A stretch of 64,000 nt of DNA from Bacteroidales bacterium (GTDB lineage Bacteria; Bacteroidota; Bacteroidia; Bacteroidales; F082): positions 1-64,000 of the forward strand of contig JABFQW010000006.1 of assembly GCA_013141455.1 (NCBI GenBank), written 5' to 3'. A program made the translations under genes and the position numbers. Under the pieces are notes generated by a model that was not told the DNA's origin, did not search any database, and saw only the letters and a program-made list of their open reading frames with translations. Shown piece by piece: positions 8,169-18,282 of this stretch. How positions within the stretch are numbered: the first letter of the stretch is position 1; the number at the start of each line of letters is the position of its first letter.

Positions 8169-9047
8169 ATGCATATTGAAAAATTTATCGGATTCATTAC
8201 CACCGAAAAACGCTATTCGCCTCATACAACCAAAGCCTATCTTTCAGACCTTCGTCAGTTTGAATCATTTATCCAAAACGAATTTGAATTATCCGATATT
8301 CTGAAAGCCGACCATACCATGGTTAAATCGTGGTCCATCGCCTTAAAATCAAATGGATTAGATAACAGAAGCATTAACCGTAAATATACCACCCTTCGAA
8401 CTTTTTACCATTATTGCCTTAAAAATGAACTGATCGACAGCTTGCCTGTTGACAGGGTGAAATCGTTAAAGATTAAAAAACGACTTCCGGTCTTTATCCC
8501 CTTGTCAGACATCGAAAACATATCTGCATCAATCCCAGGTGAAACGTATGAATCAAAAAGAGATAACCTGATTGTTGAGGTGCTGTATCATACCGGAATG
8601 CGGTTGGCAGAACTCACCCAATTAAAAGAATCAGACATCGATTTTCGTTCTAATATATTAAAGGTGAATGGGAAACGGAATAAGCAACGATTAATTCCTT
8701 TCCATTCCAGTCTGAATAGATTGTTTTTAGATTATATTCGTGCCAGAAATGAAGAAATAGACGTAAAAACAAACACATTATTTGTTACAAAAAGTGGTAA
8801 ACCGGCCTATCCGGAAATGATAAATAAAATCGTACACACCAAACTGAAAGAAATAACCACCATACAAAAAACAAGTCCGCATGTATTACGCCATACTTTT
8901 GCTACCCATTTGCTTAATAACGGTGCAAATCTTATGGCTATTAAAGAATTACTTGGTCACAGCAGTTTAAGTGCGACGCAGGTATATACGCATACAAGTA
9001 TCGAACAATTAAAAAAAATTCATCAACAAGCCCATCCAAAGGGATAA
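8169..9047 (+). CDS. xerC: Tyrosine recombinase XerC/XerD type
   Basis: A 292-residue site-specific recombinase. The N-terminal SAM-like core-binding domain (1-90) begins with HIEKFIGFITTEKRYS. The catalytic residues are all present: Arg145 (GMRLAEL), Lys169 (NGKRNKQ), His238 and Arg241 (SPHVLRHTFATH), His264 (LLGHSS) and Tyr273 (QVYTHTS). Length and motifs match housekeeping Xer recombinases that resolve chromosome dimers at dif. Its place between rpsU and hpf is the usual Bacteroidota arrangement, which argues against a mobile-element integrase. No dif site was identified in the window. Whether it should be called XerC or XerD needs phylogeny. Confidence 0.9.
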   Translation: MHIEKFIGFITTEKRYSPHTTKAYLSDLRQFESFIQNEFELSDILKADHTMVKSWSIALKSNGLDNRSINRKYTTLRTFYHYCLKNELIDSLPVDRVKSLKIKKRLPVFIPLSDIENISASIPGETYESKRDNLIVEVLYHTGMRLAELTQLKESDIDFRSNILKVNGKRNKQRLIPFHSSLNRLFLDYIRARNEEIDVKTNTLFVTKSGKPAYPEMINKIVHTKLKEITTIQKTSPHVLRHTFATHLLNNGANLMAIKELLGHSSLSATQVYTHTSIEQLKKIHQQAHPKG

Positions 9048-9056
9048 CAATAAAAC

Positions 9057-9064
9057 AAGGAGGT
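9057..9064 (+). promoter_or_regulatory. Strong Shine-Dalgarno of hpf
   Basis: AAGGAGGT lies 4 nt before the hpf ATG (9069), a near-perfect complement of a bacterial anti-Shine-Dalgarno. None of the neighbouring core genes (rpsU, xerC, tuf, nusG, rplK, rplA, rplL, rpoB, rpoC) has a comparable site. Confidence 0.85.
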
Positions 9065-9068
9065 AAAT

Positions 9069-9365
9069 ATGAAAGTTACAATCAATTCAGTACATTTTAA
9101 AGCGGATCAAAAGTTAGAAGCTTTTATCACGAACAAAATTGAAAAATTATCAATAAAGTACACCGAAATTATCGGAGCAGAAGCAATATTAAAACTTGAA
9201 AATACCGACAATCCTGAAAATAAGATAGCAGAGATTAAGGTACTATTAAAAGGGAATGACTTGTTTGCCGCGAAACAAAATAAAACCTTTGAAGAGGCAG
9301 TTGATGCTGTAATTGAAGCCTTAAAAAAGCAATTAGAAAAACACAAGGCTAAGGTAACTAAATAG
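9069..9365 (+). CDS. hpf: Ribosome hibernation-promoting factor (HPF/RaiA family, short form)
   Basis: A 98-residue protein starting MKVTINSVHFKADQKLEAFI, the typical S30AE/HPF fold, with an acidic centre and a basic C-terminal helix (KKQLEKHKAKVTK). It lacks the C-terminal dimerisation domain of long HPF, so it is the short form, which binds the decoding centre of resting ribosomes. It starts 21 bp after the xerC stop, probably in the same transcript. The strong Shine-Dalgarno immediately upstream is unusual for this phylum and fixes the start at 9069. Confidence 0.9.
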   Translation: MKVTINSVHFKADQKLEAFITNKIEKLSIKYTEIIGAEAILKLENTDNPENKIAEIKVLLKGNDLFAAKQNKTFEEAVDAVIEALKKQLEKHKAKVTK

Positions 9366-9433
9366 CTATATCTATGTATTTCAATCGTTTACAAGATAGA
9401 AATAAAAATAAATCTCTTTTTTAAAGAAAAGTA

Positions 9434-9464
9434 TTTGCTAATTAAATTAATGTTTCTATTTTTG
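9434..9464 (+). promoter_or_regulatory. Promoter of the tRNA-tuf-rpo operon
   Basis: TTTG (9434-9437), 19 nt, TATTTTTG (9457-9464) is the best full match to the Bacteroidota -33/-7 consensus in the window. It precedes the tRNA-Thr/Tyr/Gly/Thr-tuf genes. Confidence 0.75.
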
Positions 9465-9488
9465 CAGTCCTTTTGAACAAAGGACTGC
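9464..9488 (+). promoter_or_regulatory. Hairpin at the start of the tRNA-tuf transcript
   Basis: Perfect 10-bp stem GCAGTCCTTT/AAAGGACTGC with loop TGAAC, followed by ATTTTATTT. It begins inside the -7 box. It could terminate hpf transcription or sit at the extreme 5' end of the tRNA-tuf RNA. Confidence 0.55.
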
Positions 9489-9523
9489 ATTTTATTTGAT
9501 GCGAAATCGTTCTTAAACTAATT

Positions 9524-9597
9524 GCCGGTGTAGCTCAGTTGGCCAGAGCAGCTGATTTGTAATCAGCTGGTCGGGGGTTCGAATCCCTCTACCGGCT
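9524..9597 (+). tRNA. tRNA-Thr (anticodon TGT)
   Basis: Acceptor GCCGGTG/TACCGGC, anticodon stem GCTGA/TCAGC with loop TTTGTAA, T arm GGGGTTCGAATCCC. CCA is not encoded. Confidence 0.95.
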
Positions 9598-9622
9598 CAT
9601 TTAGTAACTTAATGAAAAAAAT

Positions 9623-9704
9623 GGGGAAGTACCAGAGCGGTCAAATGGGGCAGACTGTAAATCTGTTGGCACAGCCTTCGGAGGTTCGAATCCTTCCTTC
9701 CCCA
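9623..9704 (+). tRNA. tRNA-Tyr (anticodon GTA)
   Basis: Type II tRNA of 82 nt with a long variable arm. Acceptor GGGGAAG/CTTCCCC; anticodon loop CTGTAAA between GCAGA and TCTGT. Confidence 0.95.
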
Positions 9705-9711
9705 CTTCAAT

Positions 9712-9787
9712 GCGGGAATAGCTCATTTGGTAGAGCGACAGCCTTCCAAGCTGTAGGTGGCCGGTTCGAGCCCGGTTTCCCGCTCCA
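9712..9787 (+). tRNA. tRNA-Gly (anticodon TCC)
   Basis: Acceptor GCGGGAA/TTCCCGC, anticodon loop CTTCCAA between ACAGC and GCTGT, discriminator T, CCA encoded at 9785-9787. Confidence 0.95.
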
Positions 9788-9789
9788 AA

Positions 9790-9861
<72 letters not shown>

Positions 9862-9904
9862 CAGTTTATTTTAGAAAAAAAACCTTAAATAAAACAAAGT
9901 AGAT

Positions 9905-11092
9905 ATGGCTAAAGAAAAATTTGACAGGTCCAAGCCACACGTAAACATTGGAACTATCGGTCACGTAGATCACGGTAAGACAACACTTACTGCTGCAATC
10001 ACACTCTCACTTCAGGCATTAGGATTGGCTGAATTCAAATCGTTTGATTCGATTGATGCTGCTCCTGAAGAAAAAGAAAGAGGTATTACTATTAACACAG
10101 CGCACGTTGAATATTCAACTGCTAACCGTCACTATGCTCACGTTGACTGTCCGGGTCACGCTGACTACGTTAAGAACATGGTAACTGGTGCTGCTCAGAT
10201 GGACGGTGCCATTATCGTTGTTGCTGCAACTGATGGTCCGATGCCTCAAACCCGCGAACACATCCTGTTGGCCCGCCAGGTAGGTGTGCCTCGTTTGGTT
10301 GTTTTCATGAACAAGGTCGACCTGGTTGACGATCCTGAATTGCTCGAGCTTGTTGAAATGGAAATCAGAGAATTATTAACATTCTACAAATTCGACGGCG
10401 ATAACACACCTGTAATTCAAGGATCAGCCTTAGGTGCTTTGAACAAAGAACCAAAATGGGTTGAAAAAGTAATGGAATTAATGGAAGCATGTGACACTTG
10501 GATTCAATTGCCAGTACGTGACCAGGACAAACCATTTTTGATGCCTATTGAAGACGTATTCTCTATTACTGGTCGTGGTACTGTTGCAACCGGTAGAATT
10601 GAAACAGGCGTTATCAACACTGGCGATCCGGTAGATATTATCGGTATGGGTGCTGAAAAACTAAAATCAGTTGTTACCGGAGTTGAAATGTTCCGTAAAA
10701 TCCTCGACAGAGGTGAAGCCGGTGACAATGCAGGTTTGCTACTCCGTGGTATCGACAAGGATTCGATTCGTCGTGGTATGGTTATAGCTGCTGTTAACTC
10801 AGTAAAACCTCACAAACATTTCAATGCTGAGGTCTATATCCTGAAGAAAGAAGAAGGCGGACGTCACACACCATTCCATAACAAATACAGGCCACAGTTC
10901 TACTTCAGAACAACCGATGTTACCGGTGAAGTAGTGTTGCCATCAGGAGTTGAAATGGTTATGCCAGGCGACAACTTAACAATCGAAGTAAAATTGATTG
11001 CTGAAATCGCGATGACAAAAGGATTACGTTTCGCTATTCGTGAAGGTGGCCGTACCGTTGGTGCAGGTCAGGTTACTGAAATTCATGACTAA
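9905..11092 (+). CDS. tuf: Translation elongation factor EF-Tu
   Basis: A 395-residue GTPase delivering aminoacyl-tRNA to the ribosome. G1 GHVDHGKT is near residues 19-26, G3 DCPGHADY and G4 NKVD follow, and the two beta-barrel domains are complete, ending with the conserved [17 protein letters not shown]. The length is usual. It lies downstream of four tRNAs in one transcription unit and upstream of tRNA-Trp/secE, as usual for Bacteroidota. A hairpin follows the stop. Confidence 0.99.
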   Translation: MAKEKFDRSKPHVNIGTIGHVDHGKTTLTAAITLSLQALGLAEFKSFDSIDAAPEEKERGITINTAHVEYSTANRHYAHVDCPGHADYVKNMVTGAAQMDGAIIVVAATDGPMPQTREHILLARQVGVPRLVVFMNKVDLVDDPELLELVEMEIRELLTFYKFDGDNTPVIQGSALGALNKEPKWVEKVMELMEACDTWIQLPVRDQDKPFLMPIEDVFSITGRGTVATGRIETGVINTGDPVDIIGMGAEKLKSVVTGVEMFRKILDRGEAGDNAGLLLRGIDKDSIRRGMVIAAVNSVKPHKHFNAEVYILKKEEGGRHTPFHNKYRPQFYFRTTDVTGEVVLPSGVEMVMPGDNLTIEVKLIAEIAMTKGLRFAIREGGRTVGAGQVTEIHD

Positions 11093-11122
11093 TTAAAGTC
11101 AAACGATCAAAATGATAAAGAA

Positions 11123-11152
11123 AAGGTATTCCGGCGAAAATCGGAATACCTT
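11123..11152 (+). terminator. Hairpin after tuf (weak terminator or attenuator)
   Basis: Perfect 11-bp stem AAGGTATTCCG/CGGAATACCTT with loop GCGAAAAT and a modest T-rich tail (TTAATTTA). It likely lowers read-through from tuf into the secE-rpo genes. Confidence 0.65.
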
Positions 11153-11176
11153 AATTTACAATAAATAATAACAGTT

Positions 11177-11249
11177 ACGGGTGTAGCTCAATTGGTAGAG
11201 TAGTGGTCTCCAAAACCATTGGTTGTGGGTTCAAGTCCTACCACCCGTG
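11177..11249 (+). tRNA. tRNA-Trp (anticodon CCA)
   Basis: Acceptor ACGGGTG/CACCCGT, discriminator G, anticodon loop CTCCAAA between GTGGT and ACCAT. It sits 21 bp before secE. Confidence 0.95.
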
Positions 11250-11269
11250 CAATAAAAATATTAGATTCA

Positions 11270-11467
11270 ATGACAAAATTCAGTATCGTTAACTACGCAA
11301 AGGAAAGTTATGTTGAACTCATGCAGAAAGTTTCCTGGCCTACATGGGCTGAACTGCAAAGTAGTGCTATTGTTGTATCCATTGCTTCCCTAATAATCGC
11401 TTTGGCGGTTTACTTGATGGATAAGTCGTTTCAAGTCATCTTAGAGAGTTTTTATAAACTATTCTAA
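11270..11467 (+). CDS. secE: Preprotein translocase subunit SecE
   Basis: A 65-residue single-span protein. The ATG at 11270 was chosen because the longer open frame begins inside tRNA-Trp. The amphipathic SecE motif KVSWPTWAEL precedes the membrane segment (about 35-55). It is part of SecYEG. The position tRNA-Trp-secE-nusG is canonical. Confidence 0.95.
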   Translation: MTKFSIVNYAKESYVELMQKVSWPTWAELQSSAIVVSIASLIIALAVYLMDKSFQVILESFYKLF

Positions 11468-11531
11468 GCGGACGAAGGAATTAATGAATCTAAGTGTACA
11501 TTAACAATCTATCTCAATTTTTGAAACAAAA

Positions 11532-12077
11532 ATGAGCGAACCTACAGGAAATAAATGGTATGTTGTGCGTGCGATAAGCGGCAAAGAGAAAAAAGTAAAA
11601 GAGTATCTTGAAGCTGAAATTAATCGTTTGGGACTGCAGGCCATGATCTCACAGGTGCTCATTCCAACAGAAAAAGTTTATCAGATAAGAAAAGGGAAGA
11701 AAATCAGCAAGGAGCGAAATTATTTTCCCGGTTACGTTCTTATCGAAGCTACACTGACAGGTGAGATTCCGCACATAGTCAAAAGTATTCCGAATGTGCT
11801 GGGATTTCTTGGAACAAAAGGAGAGGCTGACCCACTGCGTCCGTCAGAGGTCAACAGGATTCTCGGGAAAGTTGACGAACTCGCCGAAATGGGTGAAGAA
11901 GTCAATATTCCATTTATCATCGGGGAAACTGTTACTGTAACCGATGGACCTTTTAACAGTTTCAGCGGAGTAATCGAAGAGATTAATGAAGAAAAGAAAA
12001 AGTTGAAAGTGATGGTTAAAATCTTCGGTAGAAAAACTCCGTTGGAGTTAAGTTTTATGCAAGTGGAAAAGGAATAG
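11532..12077 (+). CDS. nusG: Transcription termination/antitermination protein NusG
   Basis: A 181-residue protein with the NGN domain (WYVVRAISGKEKKVKEYLE at the N-terminus, FPGYVLIEA in the middle) and a C-terminal KOW motif (VTVTDGPFNSFSGVIEEINEEK). It binds RNA polymerase to increase processivity and couples to the ribosome. It lies between secE and rplK in the expected order. Confidence 0.97.
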   Translation: MSEPTGNKWYVVRAISGKEKKVKEYLEAEINRLGLQAMISQVLIPTEKVYQIRKGKKISKERNYFPGYVLIEATLTGEIPHIVKSIPNVLGFLGTKGEADPLRPSEVNRILGKVDELAEMGEEVNIPFIIGETVTVTDGPFNSFSGVIEEINEEKKKLKVMVKIFGRKTPLELSFMQVEKE

Positions 12078-12129
12078 ATTCAGTTAAGTACTGAGTTCCT
12101 TATTAACACATTAATTATTAAGGATTAAA

Positions 12130-12576
12130 ATGGCAAAAGAAGTAAGCGGATTAATTAAACTGCAAATCAAAGGAGGAGCCGCTAACCCCTCACCACCTAT
12201 CGGACCGGCACTCGGATCGAAGGGTGTAAACATCATGGAGTTTTGCAAGCAATTTAATGCTCGTACGCAGGATATGGCCGGAAAAATTGTTCCTGTCATC
12301 ATCACTGTTTACAAGGATAAATCGTTTGAGTTCATCTTAAAAGCTCCACCTGTTTCTGTGCAAATTATGGAATTAGCTACGTTGAAAAAAGGTTCAGCTG
12401 AACCAAACAGAACGAAAGTTGGATCCATTTCATGGGAGCAAGTACGCGCCATTGCTGAAATCAAAATGAAAGACTTAAACGCTTTCACAGCAGATTCAGC
12501 TATGAAAATGGTTGCCGGTACAGCTCGCAGCATGGGAGTTAGGGTTACAGGCGCATCACCTTTTGGTAAAGACTAA
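12130..12576 (+). CDS. rplK: 50S ribosomal protein uL11
   Basis: A 148-residue protein with the uL11 signatures [20 protein letters not shown] near the N-terminus and [12 protein letters not shown] at the C-terminus. It forms the GTPase-associated stalk base with 23S rRNA. It is first of the rplKAJL set. Confidence 0.98.
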   Translation: MAKEVSGLIKLQIKGGAANPSPPIGPALGSKGVNIMEFCKQFNARTQDMAGKIVPVIITVYKDKSFEFILKAPPVSVQIMELATLKKGSAEPNRTKVGSISWEQVRAIAEIKMKDLNAFTADSAMKMVAGTARSMGVRVTGASPFGKD

Positions 12577-12629
12577 AGGAAAGTCCTATTTAGTCATGCA
12601 TTTTGTAGAACCTAAAACAAATTGGTGAA

Positions 12630-13325
12630 ATGGCAAAATTAACCAAACAACAAAAAGAAGCTCTGGCGAAGTTCGACAAAAGCAAAATTTACTCCTTGAC
12701 TGAGGCAGTTGATATCGTGAAGAAAATCACTTATACCAAGTTTGACGCATCTGTTGACTTGAATGTACGCTTAGGTGTTGACCCCCGTAAAGCCAATCAA
12801 ATGGTTCGCGGATCAGTCACTCTACCTCATGGTACAGGAAAAGTTGCCCGTGTTCTGGTACTTTGTACCCCGGACAAGGCACAGGAAGCGATTGATGCTG
12901 GTGCTGATTTCGTCGGATTGGATGATTACATTCAGAAAATCAAAGACGGATGGACCGATATTGACGTCGTGATTACAACCCCAAATGTTATGCCTAAAGT
13001 AGGTGCACTTGGACGAATATTAGGCCCTCGCGGTCTGATGCCCAACCCCAAAACAGGTACGGTAACAATGGATGTTGCAAAAGCAATTCAAGAAGTAAAA
13101 GCCGGTAAAATCGACTTTAAGGTGGATAAATTCGGAATCATACACGCTGGTGTAGCCAGGGTAAGTTTCAGTAACGAACAGATCATTGAAAATGCTTACG
13201 AGCTTATTCATACGATCAACAAACTGAAACCATCTGCTGCAAAAGGTGCGTATGTGAAGAGTATCTTCATCTCAAGTACGATGAGTGCCGGTGTGCAAAT
13301 CGAACCCAAATCAGTAACCCACTAA
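12630..13325 (+). CDS. rplA: 50S ribosomal protein uL1
   Basis: A 231-residue protein with the uL1 segment [20 protein letters not shown] and the terminal [15 protein letters not shown] region. It binds the L1 stalk of 23S rRNA and in many bacteria represses its own operon. No obvious L1-binding mimic is recognised in the rplK leader. Confidence 0.98.
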   Translation: MAKLTKQQKEALAKFDKSKIYSLTEAVDIVKKITYTKFDASVDLNVRLGVDPRKANQMVRGSVTLPHGTGKVARVLVLCTPDKAQEAIDAGADFVGLDDYIQKIKDGWTDIDVVITTPNVMPKVGALGRILGPRGLMPNPKTGTVTMDVAKAIQEVKAGKIDFKVDKFGIIHAGVARVSFSNEQIIENAYELIHTINKLKPSAAKGAYVKSIFISSTMSAGVQIEPKSVTH

Positions 13326-13346
13326 AACTAAAAGGAAGTTATTGAC

Positions 13347-13868
13347 ATGAGAAAAGAAGATAAACAATTAGTCATCGACTCGATTACCGAGCAACTTAGC
13401 CGGAACCCGAACTTTTATCTGACTGACATTTCAAACCTGAATGCAGAGGCCACAGGCCGTCTGAGAAGGCTATGTTTCAATCGTGATATTAAGCTCGTTG
13501 TTGCAAAAAATTCACTCTTGCGTAAAGCAATGGAGAATTCAGGCAAAGAGATGACAGAAATGTACGGCGTTTTGAAAGGAGCTACCTCGATTATGTTTTC
13601 AGAATCGGGAAACGCACCTGCCAAACTGATCAAAGAATTTCGTAAAACATCGAACCGTCCTGTATTAAAAGGCGCGTATATTGAAGAATCGACCTATGTT
13701 GGCGACAACTTACTCGATTTCCTCATCAGCATTAAATCGAAAAACGAACTTATTGCTGACCTCGTGTTCTTATTGCAATCACCAGCCAGAAATGTTATTG
13801 GCGCATTGCAATCAGGTGGACAAAAATTGAGCGGAATTTTAAAAACATTATCCGATAAACCGGAATAA
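13347..13868 (+). CDS. rplJ: 50S ribosomal protein uL10
   Basis: A 173-residue stalk protein that anchors bL12 dimers. The N-terminal RNA-binding domain contains VVAKNSLLRKAM, and the C-terminal helix carries the bL12-binding sites. An AAAGGAAG purine run lies 10 nt upstream of the ATG, a partial Shine-Dalgarno at best. Confidence 0.97.
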   Translation: MRKEDKQLVIDSITEQLSRNPNFYLTDISNLNAEATGRLRRLCFNRDIKLVVAKNSLLRKAMENSGKEMTEMYGVLKGATSIMFSESGNAPAKLIKEFRKTSNRPVLKGAYIEESTYVGDNLLDFLISIKSKNELIADLVFLLQSPARNVIGALQSGGQKLSGILKTLSDKPE

Positions 13869-13935
13869 TTCTGAATGATTATCATTCGTATCACAGGAAA
13901 TAAAAAAATTGTAAACATTTAAAAACGATAATAAA

Positions 13936-14313
13936 ATGGCAGATTTGAAAGCTTTTGCGGAGCAATTGGTTAACCTCACAGTAAAAGAGGTAAATGAATT
14001 GGCTACCATTTTGAAAGAAGAATATGGTATTGAGCCGGCTGCAGCAGCAGTTGTAGCAGCAGCGCCTTCAGCAGGTGCAGATGCAGCCGTTGTTGAAGAA
14101 CAAACTTCATTCAATGTAATATTAAAAGCTGCTGGTCCATCTAAACTTGCAGTAGTAAAATTGGTTAAGGAATTAACCAGCTTAGGTCTGAAAGAAGCTA
14201 AGGAATTAGTTGACGCAGCTCCTAAAGCAGTTAAAGAAGGTGTTAGCAAAGAGGAAGCCAATGCATTAAAATCACAGTTGGAAGAAGCTGGTGCAGAGGT
14301 TGAGATTAAATAA
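13936..14313 (+). CDS. rplL: 50S ribosomal protein bL12
   Basis: A 125-residue protein with an N-terminal dimerisation helix, an Ala-rich hinge (about 35-56) and the C-terminal factor-binding domain ending [20 protein letters not shown]. It is the multi-copy stalk protein that recruits translational GTPases. It is followed by an attenuator-like hairpin before rpoB. Confidence 0.98.
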   Translation: MADLKAFAEQLVNLTVKEVNELATILKEEYGIEPAAAAVVAAAPSAGADAAVVEEQTSFNVILKAAGPSKLAVVKLVKELTSLGLKEAKELVDAAPKAVKEGVSKEEANALKSQLEEAGAEVEIK

Positions 14314-14349
14314 GAAGATAGTTATTCTGCAAAACATCAGGCATAAAAC

Positions 14350-14386
14350 ACCTCTATCTCTACTAAAATTGAGATAGAGGTTTTGC
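14350..14386 (+). terminator. Attenuator hairpin between rplL and rpoB
   Basis: Perfect 11-bp stem ACCTCTATCTC/GAGATAGAGGT with a 10-nt loop and a short T run (TTTT). The position fits partial termination that lowers rpoBC relative to the ribosomal protein genes, as known in other bacteria. Confidence 0.7.
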
Positions 14387-14464
14387 GCCTATTTTGCATT
14401 TGTGTGAATTGTTTCTTTTTATTAGTAACCGCCTGCCTCAGACAGGCTTCAAAAACTTAAGACC

Positions 14465-17400
14465 TTGGCAGAAAAAACATTCGAACGAATCAGTTTCGCA
14501 TCCACCGGTTACCATTTGGACTACCCGGATTTTCTCGACATTCAATTGCAGTCGTTTCAGGACTTTTTCCAATTGGAAACAAACCCTGAAAACCGCAAAA
14601 ACGAAGGACTTTTTAAGGTCTTCGCCGAGAATTTTCCCATCACGGATGCAAGGAACAATTTTGTTCTCGAGTTTCTCGATTACTTTGTTGATCCTCCACG
14701 TTATTCAATAGATGAATGTATTGAACGTGGCTTAACGTATAGTGTGCCTTTAAAGGCAAAACTAAAATTATATTGTACAGATCCTGAACACGAAGATTTT
14801 GAAACTATCGTGCAGGATGTGTATTTGGGAATGATACCCTATATGACTCCGAAAGGCACATTCGTTGTGAATGGTGCTGAAAGAGTTGTTGTTTCACAAT
14901 TACATCGTTCTCCTGGCGTATTTTTCGGACAACACCGTCACGCCAATGGAACGCAATTGTACTCAGCACGTATTATTCCTTTCAAGGGTTCATGGATGGA
15001 ATTCTCAACCGATATATCGAATGTAATGTATGCCTACATCGATCGGAAAAAGAAATTACCAGTCACCACCCTGCTCCGTGCCATCGGATTTGAATCGGAT
15101 AAAGATATTCTCGAAATATTCAATCTGGCCGAAGAAGTTAAAGTTAGCAAAGCCGGTTTGAAACGTGTTCTTGGAAGAAAACTCGCAGCACGCGTTGTTC
15201 AATCATGGATCGAAGATTTTGTTGATGAGGATACCGGTGAGGTAGTTTCCATCGAACGTAATACCGTGATCATCGAACGTGAAACCGTACTCGATAATGA
15301 TAACATCGATTTAATCGTCGATTCAGGTGTAAAAGCAGTACTGCTTCATCGTGAAGACATTAACTCAGGTGATTATTCAATCATTTTTAACACCTTACAG
15401 AAAGATACAGCAAACTCTGCAAAAGAGGCTGTTGAATTCATTTACAGGCAGTTGCGTAATGCAGAACCACCTGATGAGGAAACGGCCCGCGGTATTATCG
15501 ATAAGCTTTTCTTCTCAGACAAACGCTACGACCTTGGTGAAGTTGGACGATACAGGATCAACCGAAAACTTGAACTGAATATATCGCCCGAAACGAAAGT
15601 ACTGACCAAGGAAGACATCATCTCGATCATCAAATATCTGATAGAACTTGCCAACAACAAAACTGAAGTTGACGATATCGATCACCTTAGTAACCGTCGT
15701 GTAAGAACCGTGGGTGAGCAATTGTATGCTCAATTTGGTGTTGGATTGGCCAGAATGGCACGTACAATCCGCGAAAGGATGAATGTACGCGATAATGAGG
15801 TATTTACACCTACCGATTTGATTAATGCCAAAACATTATCTTCGGTAATTAACTCGTTCTTTGGTACAAACCAATTGTCCCAGTTTATGGATCAAACCAA
15901 CCCACTTTCGGAGGTTACCCATAAACGAAGGGTTTCAGCACTCGGACCAGGTGGTCTGTCGCGCGAAAGAGCCGGTTTTGAGGTGCGCGACGTTCACTAT
16001 ACCCACTATGGTCGTTTGTGTACAATTGAAACACCTGAAGGACCAAATATCGGTTTGATTTCGTCGCTTTGTGTTTATGCTAAAATAAACAAACTCGGAT
16101 TTATCGAAACACCCTACCGTGAGGTGAAAATGGGTGTTGTTGATATGAAGGATAAACCGTTATATCTGAGTGCCGAAGAAGAAGAAGATAAAATCATCGC
16201 ACAAGCCAATACTCCTTTATTAAAAGATGGTCTGTTCAGGGATGAGCGTGTGAAAGTACGTTATCTTGCTGACTATCCGATCATAGAAAGAGAAAAAGTG
16301 GATTTGATCGATGTGGCTCCAAACCAGATTGCGTCAATCGCAGCTTCACTCATCCCTTTCCTTGAACATGATGATGCGAACCGTGCGCTGATGGGATCGA
16401 ACATGATGCGCCAGGCTGTACCCCTGCTCAATCCTGAAACACCAATTGTTGGTACAGGTATCGAACGTTCGGTGGCCAATGACTCACGTGTGTTGATCAA
16501 TGCCGAAGGACCAGGTGAAGTCATTTATGTGGACGCAAGTAAAATCACGATCCGTTATGACCGTGACGAAAATGAAAAATTAGTTAGTTTTGATGATGAT
16601 ATAAAATCATATCAACTCACCAAATACGTTCGTACAAACCAGAATACCAGCATCAATCTGAAACCAATTGTTCACAAAGGACAAAAAGTTACAAAAGGAC
16701 AGGTACTTTGCGAAGGATACGGTACACAAGGTGGCGAGCTGGCCTTAGGACGTAACCTGATGGTAGCATTCATGCCCTGGAAAGGATACAATTTTGAGGA
16801 TGCAATCGTAATTTCTGAAAAAATTGTTAAGGAAGATATCTTTACTTCTGTACACATTGAAGAATTCACGCTGGAAGTTCGTGATACCAAACGCGGTATC
16901 GAAGAACTCACCAATGATATTCCAAACGTAAGCGCTGAAGCAACAAAAGATCTCGACGAGAATGGTTTAATCCGAATTGGAGCTGAAGTAAACGAAGGTG
17001 ATATTCTGATTGGTAAAATCACGCCAAAAGGTGAGAGCGATCCAACACCGGAAGAGAAATTATTACGTGCCATCTTTGGTGACAAAGCCGGTGACGTGAA
17101 AAATGCCTCTTTGAAGGCACCACCATCTATGAAAGGTGTCGTTGTTGACAAAAAACTCTTTTCAAGGGTTATTAAAGACAGAAAATCAAAGGCAAAAGAC
17201 AAGGATCTTCTGCATGAGCTTGATGAACAACATAATAAACAGGTTGGTATATTAAAAAACAAGCTCGTTGAGAAACTGACGCTATTGCTGGCAAATCATA
17301 GTTCACAAGGTGTTAGCAATAATTTCAAAGAAGTAATCATAGCCAAAAAGGTAAAGTTTACCCCTAAAATGTTATTGGCCATCGATTACGCTACCATTAA

Positions 17401-18271
17401 TCCAAACAAATGGACTTCGGATAGCAGTATAAATGAAATGATTAAAACGCTTGTCAACAATCACAATATCAAATATAAAGAGTTTTACGGTATTTACAAT
17501 CGCAAAAAATTTGTTGCCACAGTCGGTGATGAATTACCCAATGGCATCATTCAGATGGCCAAGGTGTATGTTGCGAAAAAACGTAAATTGAATATTGGTG
17601 ATAAAATGGCCGGTCGTCACGGTAACAAAGGTATCGTTGCTAAAATTGTTCGCGAGGAAGATATGCCTTTCCTCGAAGATGGAACACCTGTCGATATCGT
17701 ATTAAATCCGCTTGGTGTACCTTCACGTATGAACCTTGGCCAGATTTACGAAACAGTATTGGGTTGGGCAGGTGCTAAATTAGGTGTACGTTTTGCAACA
17801 CCTATCTTTGATGGTGCTCCGATTGACGAGATAAATAATTATCTTGCCAAGGCAGGCTTACCCGAAAACGGAAGTGTTCGTTTATATGACGGAGGAACAG
17901 GTGAACAATTCGATCAGCCTGCAACTGTAGGATATATTTATATGCTGAAGTTGCATCACATGGTTGACGATAAGATGCATGCCCGTTCAATCGGACCGTA
18001 TTCACTCATCACGCAACAACCTTTGGGAGGTAAAGCCCAATTCGGGGGACAGCGTTTTGGTGAAATGGAAGTTTGGGCACTCGAAGCATTCGGTGCAAGC
18101 AATATCCTGCAGGAAATACTCACCGTTAAATCGGATGATGTTGTGGGCCGTGCAAAAGCATATGAATCCATCGTTAAAGGCGAAAACATGCCTACACCAG
18201 GTATTCCGGAATCTTTCAACGTTCTCATTCACGAATTACGTGGATTAGGTCTTGAAATAACTTTCGATTAA
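14465..18271 (+). CDS. rpoB: DNA-directed RNA polymerase subunit beta
   Basis: A 1268-residue beta subunit, full length for Bacteroidota. It carries the rifampicin-region segment [18 protein letters not shown], the [14 protein letters not shown] motif ([11 protein letters not shown]) and the C-terminal [14 protein letters not shown]. The start is a TTG (protein [14 protein letters not shown]); no ATG is available before conserved sequence begins. A small GCCTG/CAGGC hairpin (14429-14445) lies in the leader, downstream of the attenuator. Co-transcribed with rpoC. Confidence 0.98.
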   Translation: MAEKTFERISFASTGYHLDYPDFLDIQLQSFQDFFQLETNPENRKNEGLFKVFAENFPITDARNNFVLEFLDYFVDPPRYSIDECIERGLTYSVPLKAKLKLYCTDPEHEDFETIVQDVYLGMIPYMTPKGTFVVNGAERVVVSQLHRSPGVFFGQHRHANGTQLYSARIIPFKGSWMEFSTDISNVMYAYIDRKKKLPVTTLLRAIGFESDKDILEIFNLAEEVKVSKAGLKRVLGRKLAARVVQSWIEDFVDEDTGEVVSIERNTVIIERETVLDNDNIDLIVDSGVKAVLLHREDINSGDYSIIFNTLQKDTANSAKEAVEFIYRQLRNAEPPDEETARGIIDKLFFSDKRYDLGEVGRYRINRKLELNISPETKVLTKEDIISIIKYLIELANNKTEVDDIDHLSNRRVRTVGEQLYAQFGVGLARMARTIRERMNVRDNEVFTPTDLINAKTLSSVINSFFGTNQLSQFMDQTNPLSEVTHKRRVSALGPGGLSRERAGFEVRDVHYTHYGRLCTIETPEGPNIGLISSLCVYAKINKLGFIETPYREVKMGVVDMKDKPLYLSAEEEEDKIIAQANTPLLKDGLFRDERVKVRYLADYPIIEREKVDLIDVAPNQIASIAASLIPFLEHDDANRALMGSNMMRQAVPLLNPETPIVGTGIERSVANDSRVLINAEGPGEVIYVDASKITIRYDRDENEKLVSFDDDIKSYQLTKYVRTNQNTSINLKPIVHKGQKVTKGQVLCEGYGTQGGELALGRNLMVAFMPWKGYNFEDAIVISEKIVKEDIFTSVHIEEFTLEVRDTKRGIEELTNDIPNVSAEATKDLDENGLIRIGAEVNEGDILIGKITPKGESDPTPEEKLLRAIFGDKAGDVKNASLKAPPSMKGVVVDKKLFSRVIKDRKSKAKDKDLLHELDEQHNKQVGILKNKLVEKLTLLLANHSSQGVSNNFKEVIIAKKVKFTPKMLLAIDYATINPNKWTSDSSINEMIKTLVNNHNIKYKEFYGIYNRKKFVATVGDELPNGIIQMAKVYVAKKRKLNIGDKMAGRHGNKGIVAKIVREEDMPFLEDGTPVDIVLNPLGVPSRMNLGQIYETVLGWAGAKLGVRFATPIFDGAPIDEINNYLAKAGLPENGSVRLYDGGTGEQFDQPATVGYIYMLKLHHMVDDKMHARSIGPYSLITQQPLGGKAQFGGQRFGEMEVWALEAFGASNILQEILTVKSDDVVGRAKAYESIVKGENMPTPGIPESFNVLIHELRGLGLEITFD

Positions 18272-18282
18272 ATAAAATTCAG

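Noticed and set aside
8169..9047. Integrase of a mobile element next to tRNA genes
   Set aside because: Gene order rpsU-xerC-hpf-tuf is the standard Bacteroidota chromosome arrangement and the length matches housekeeping Xer proteins.
13848..14261. 137-residue Ala-rich frame antisense to rplL
   Set aside because: Shadow of the Ala-rich bL12 hinge on the other strand; it also covers the rplJ end.
16672..17262. 196-residue antisense frame inside rpoB
   Set aside because: Explained by codon bias of rpoB; no start context or family.
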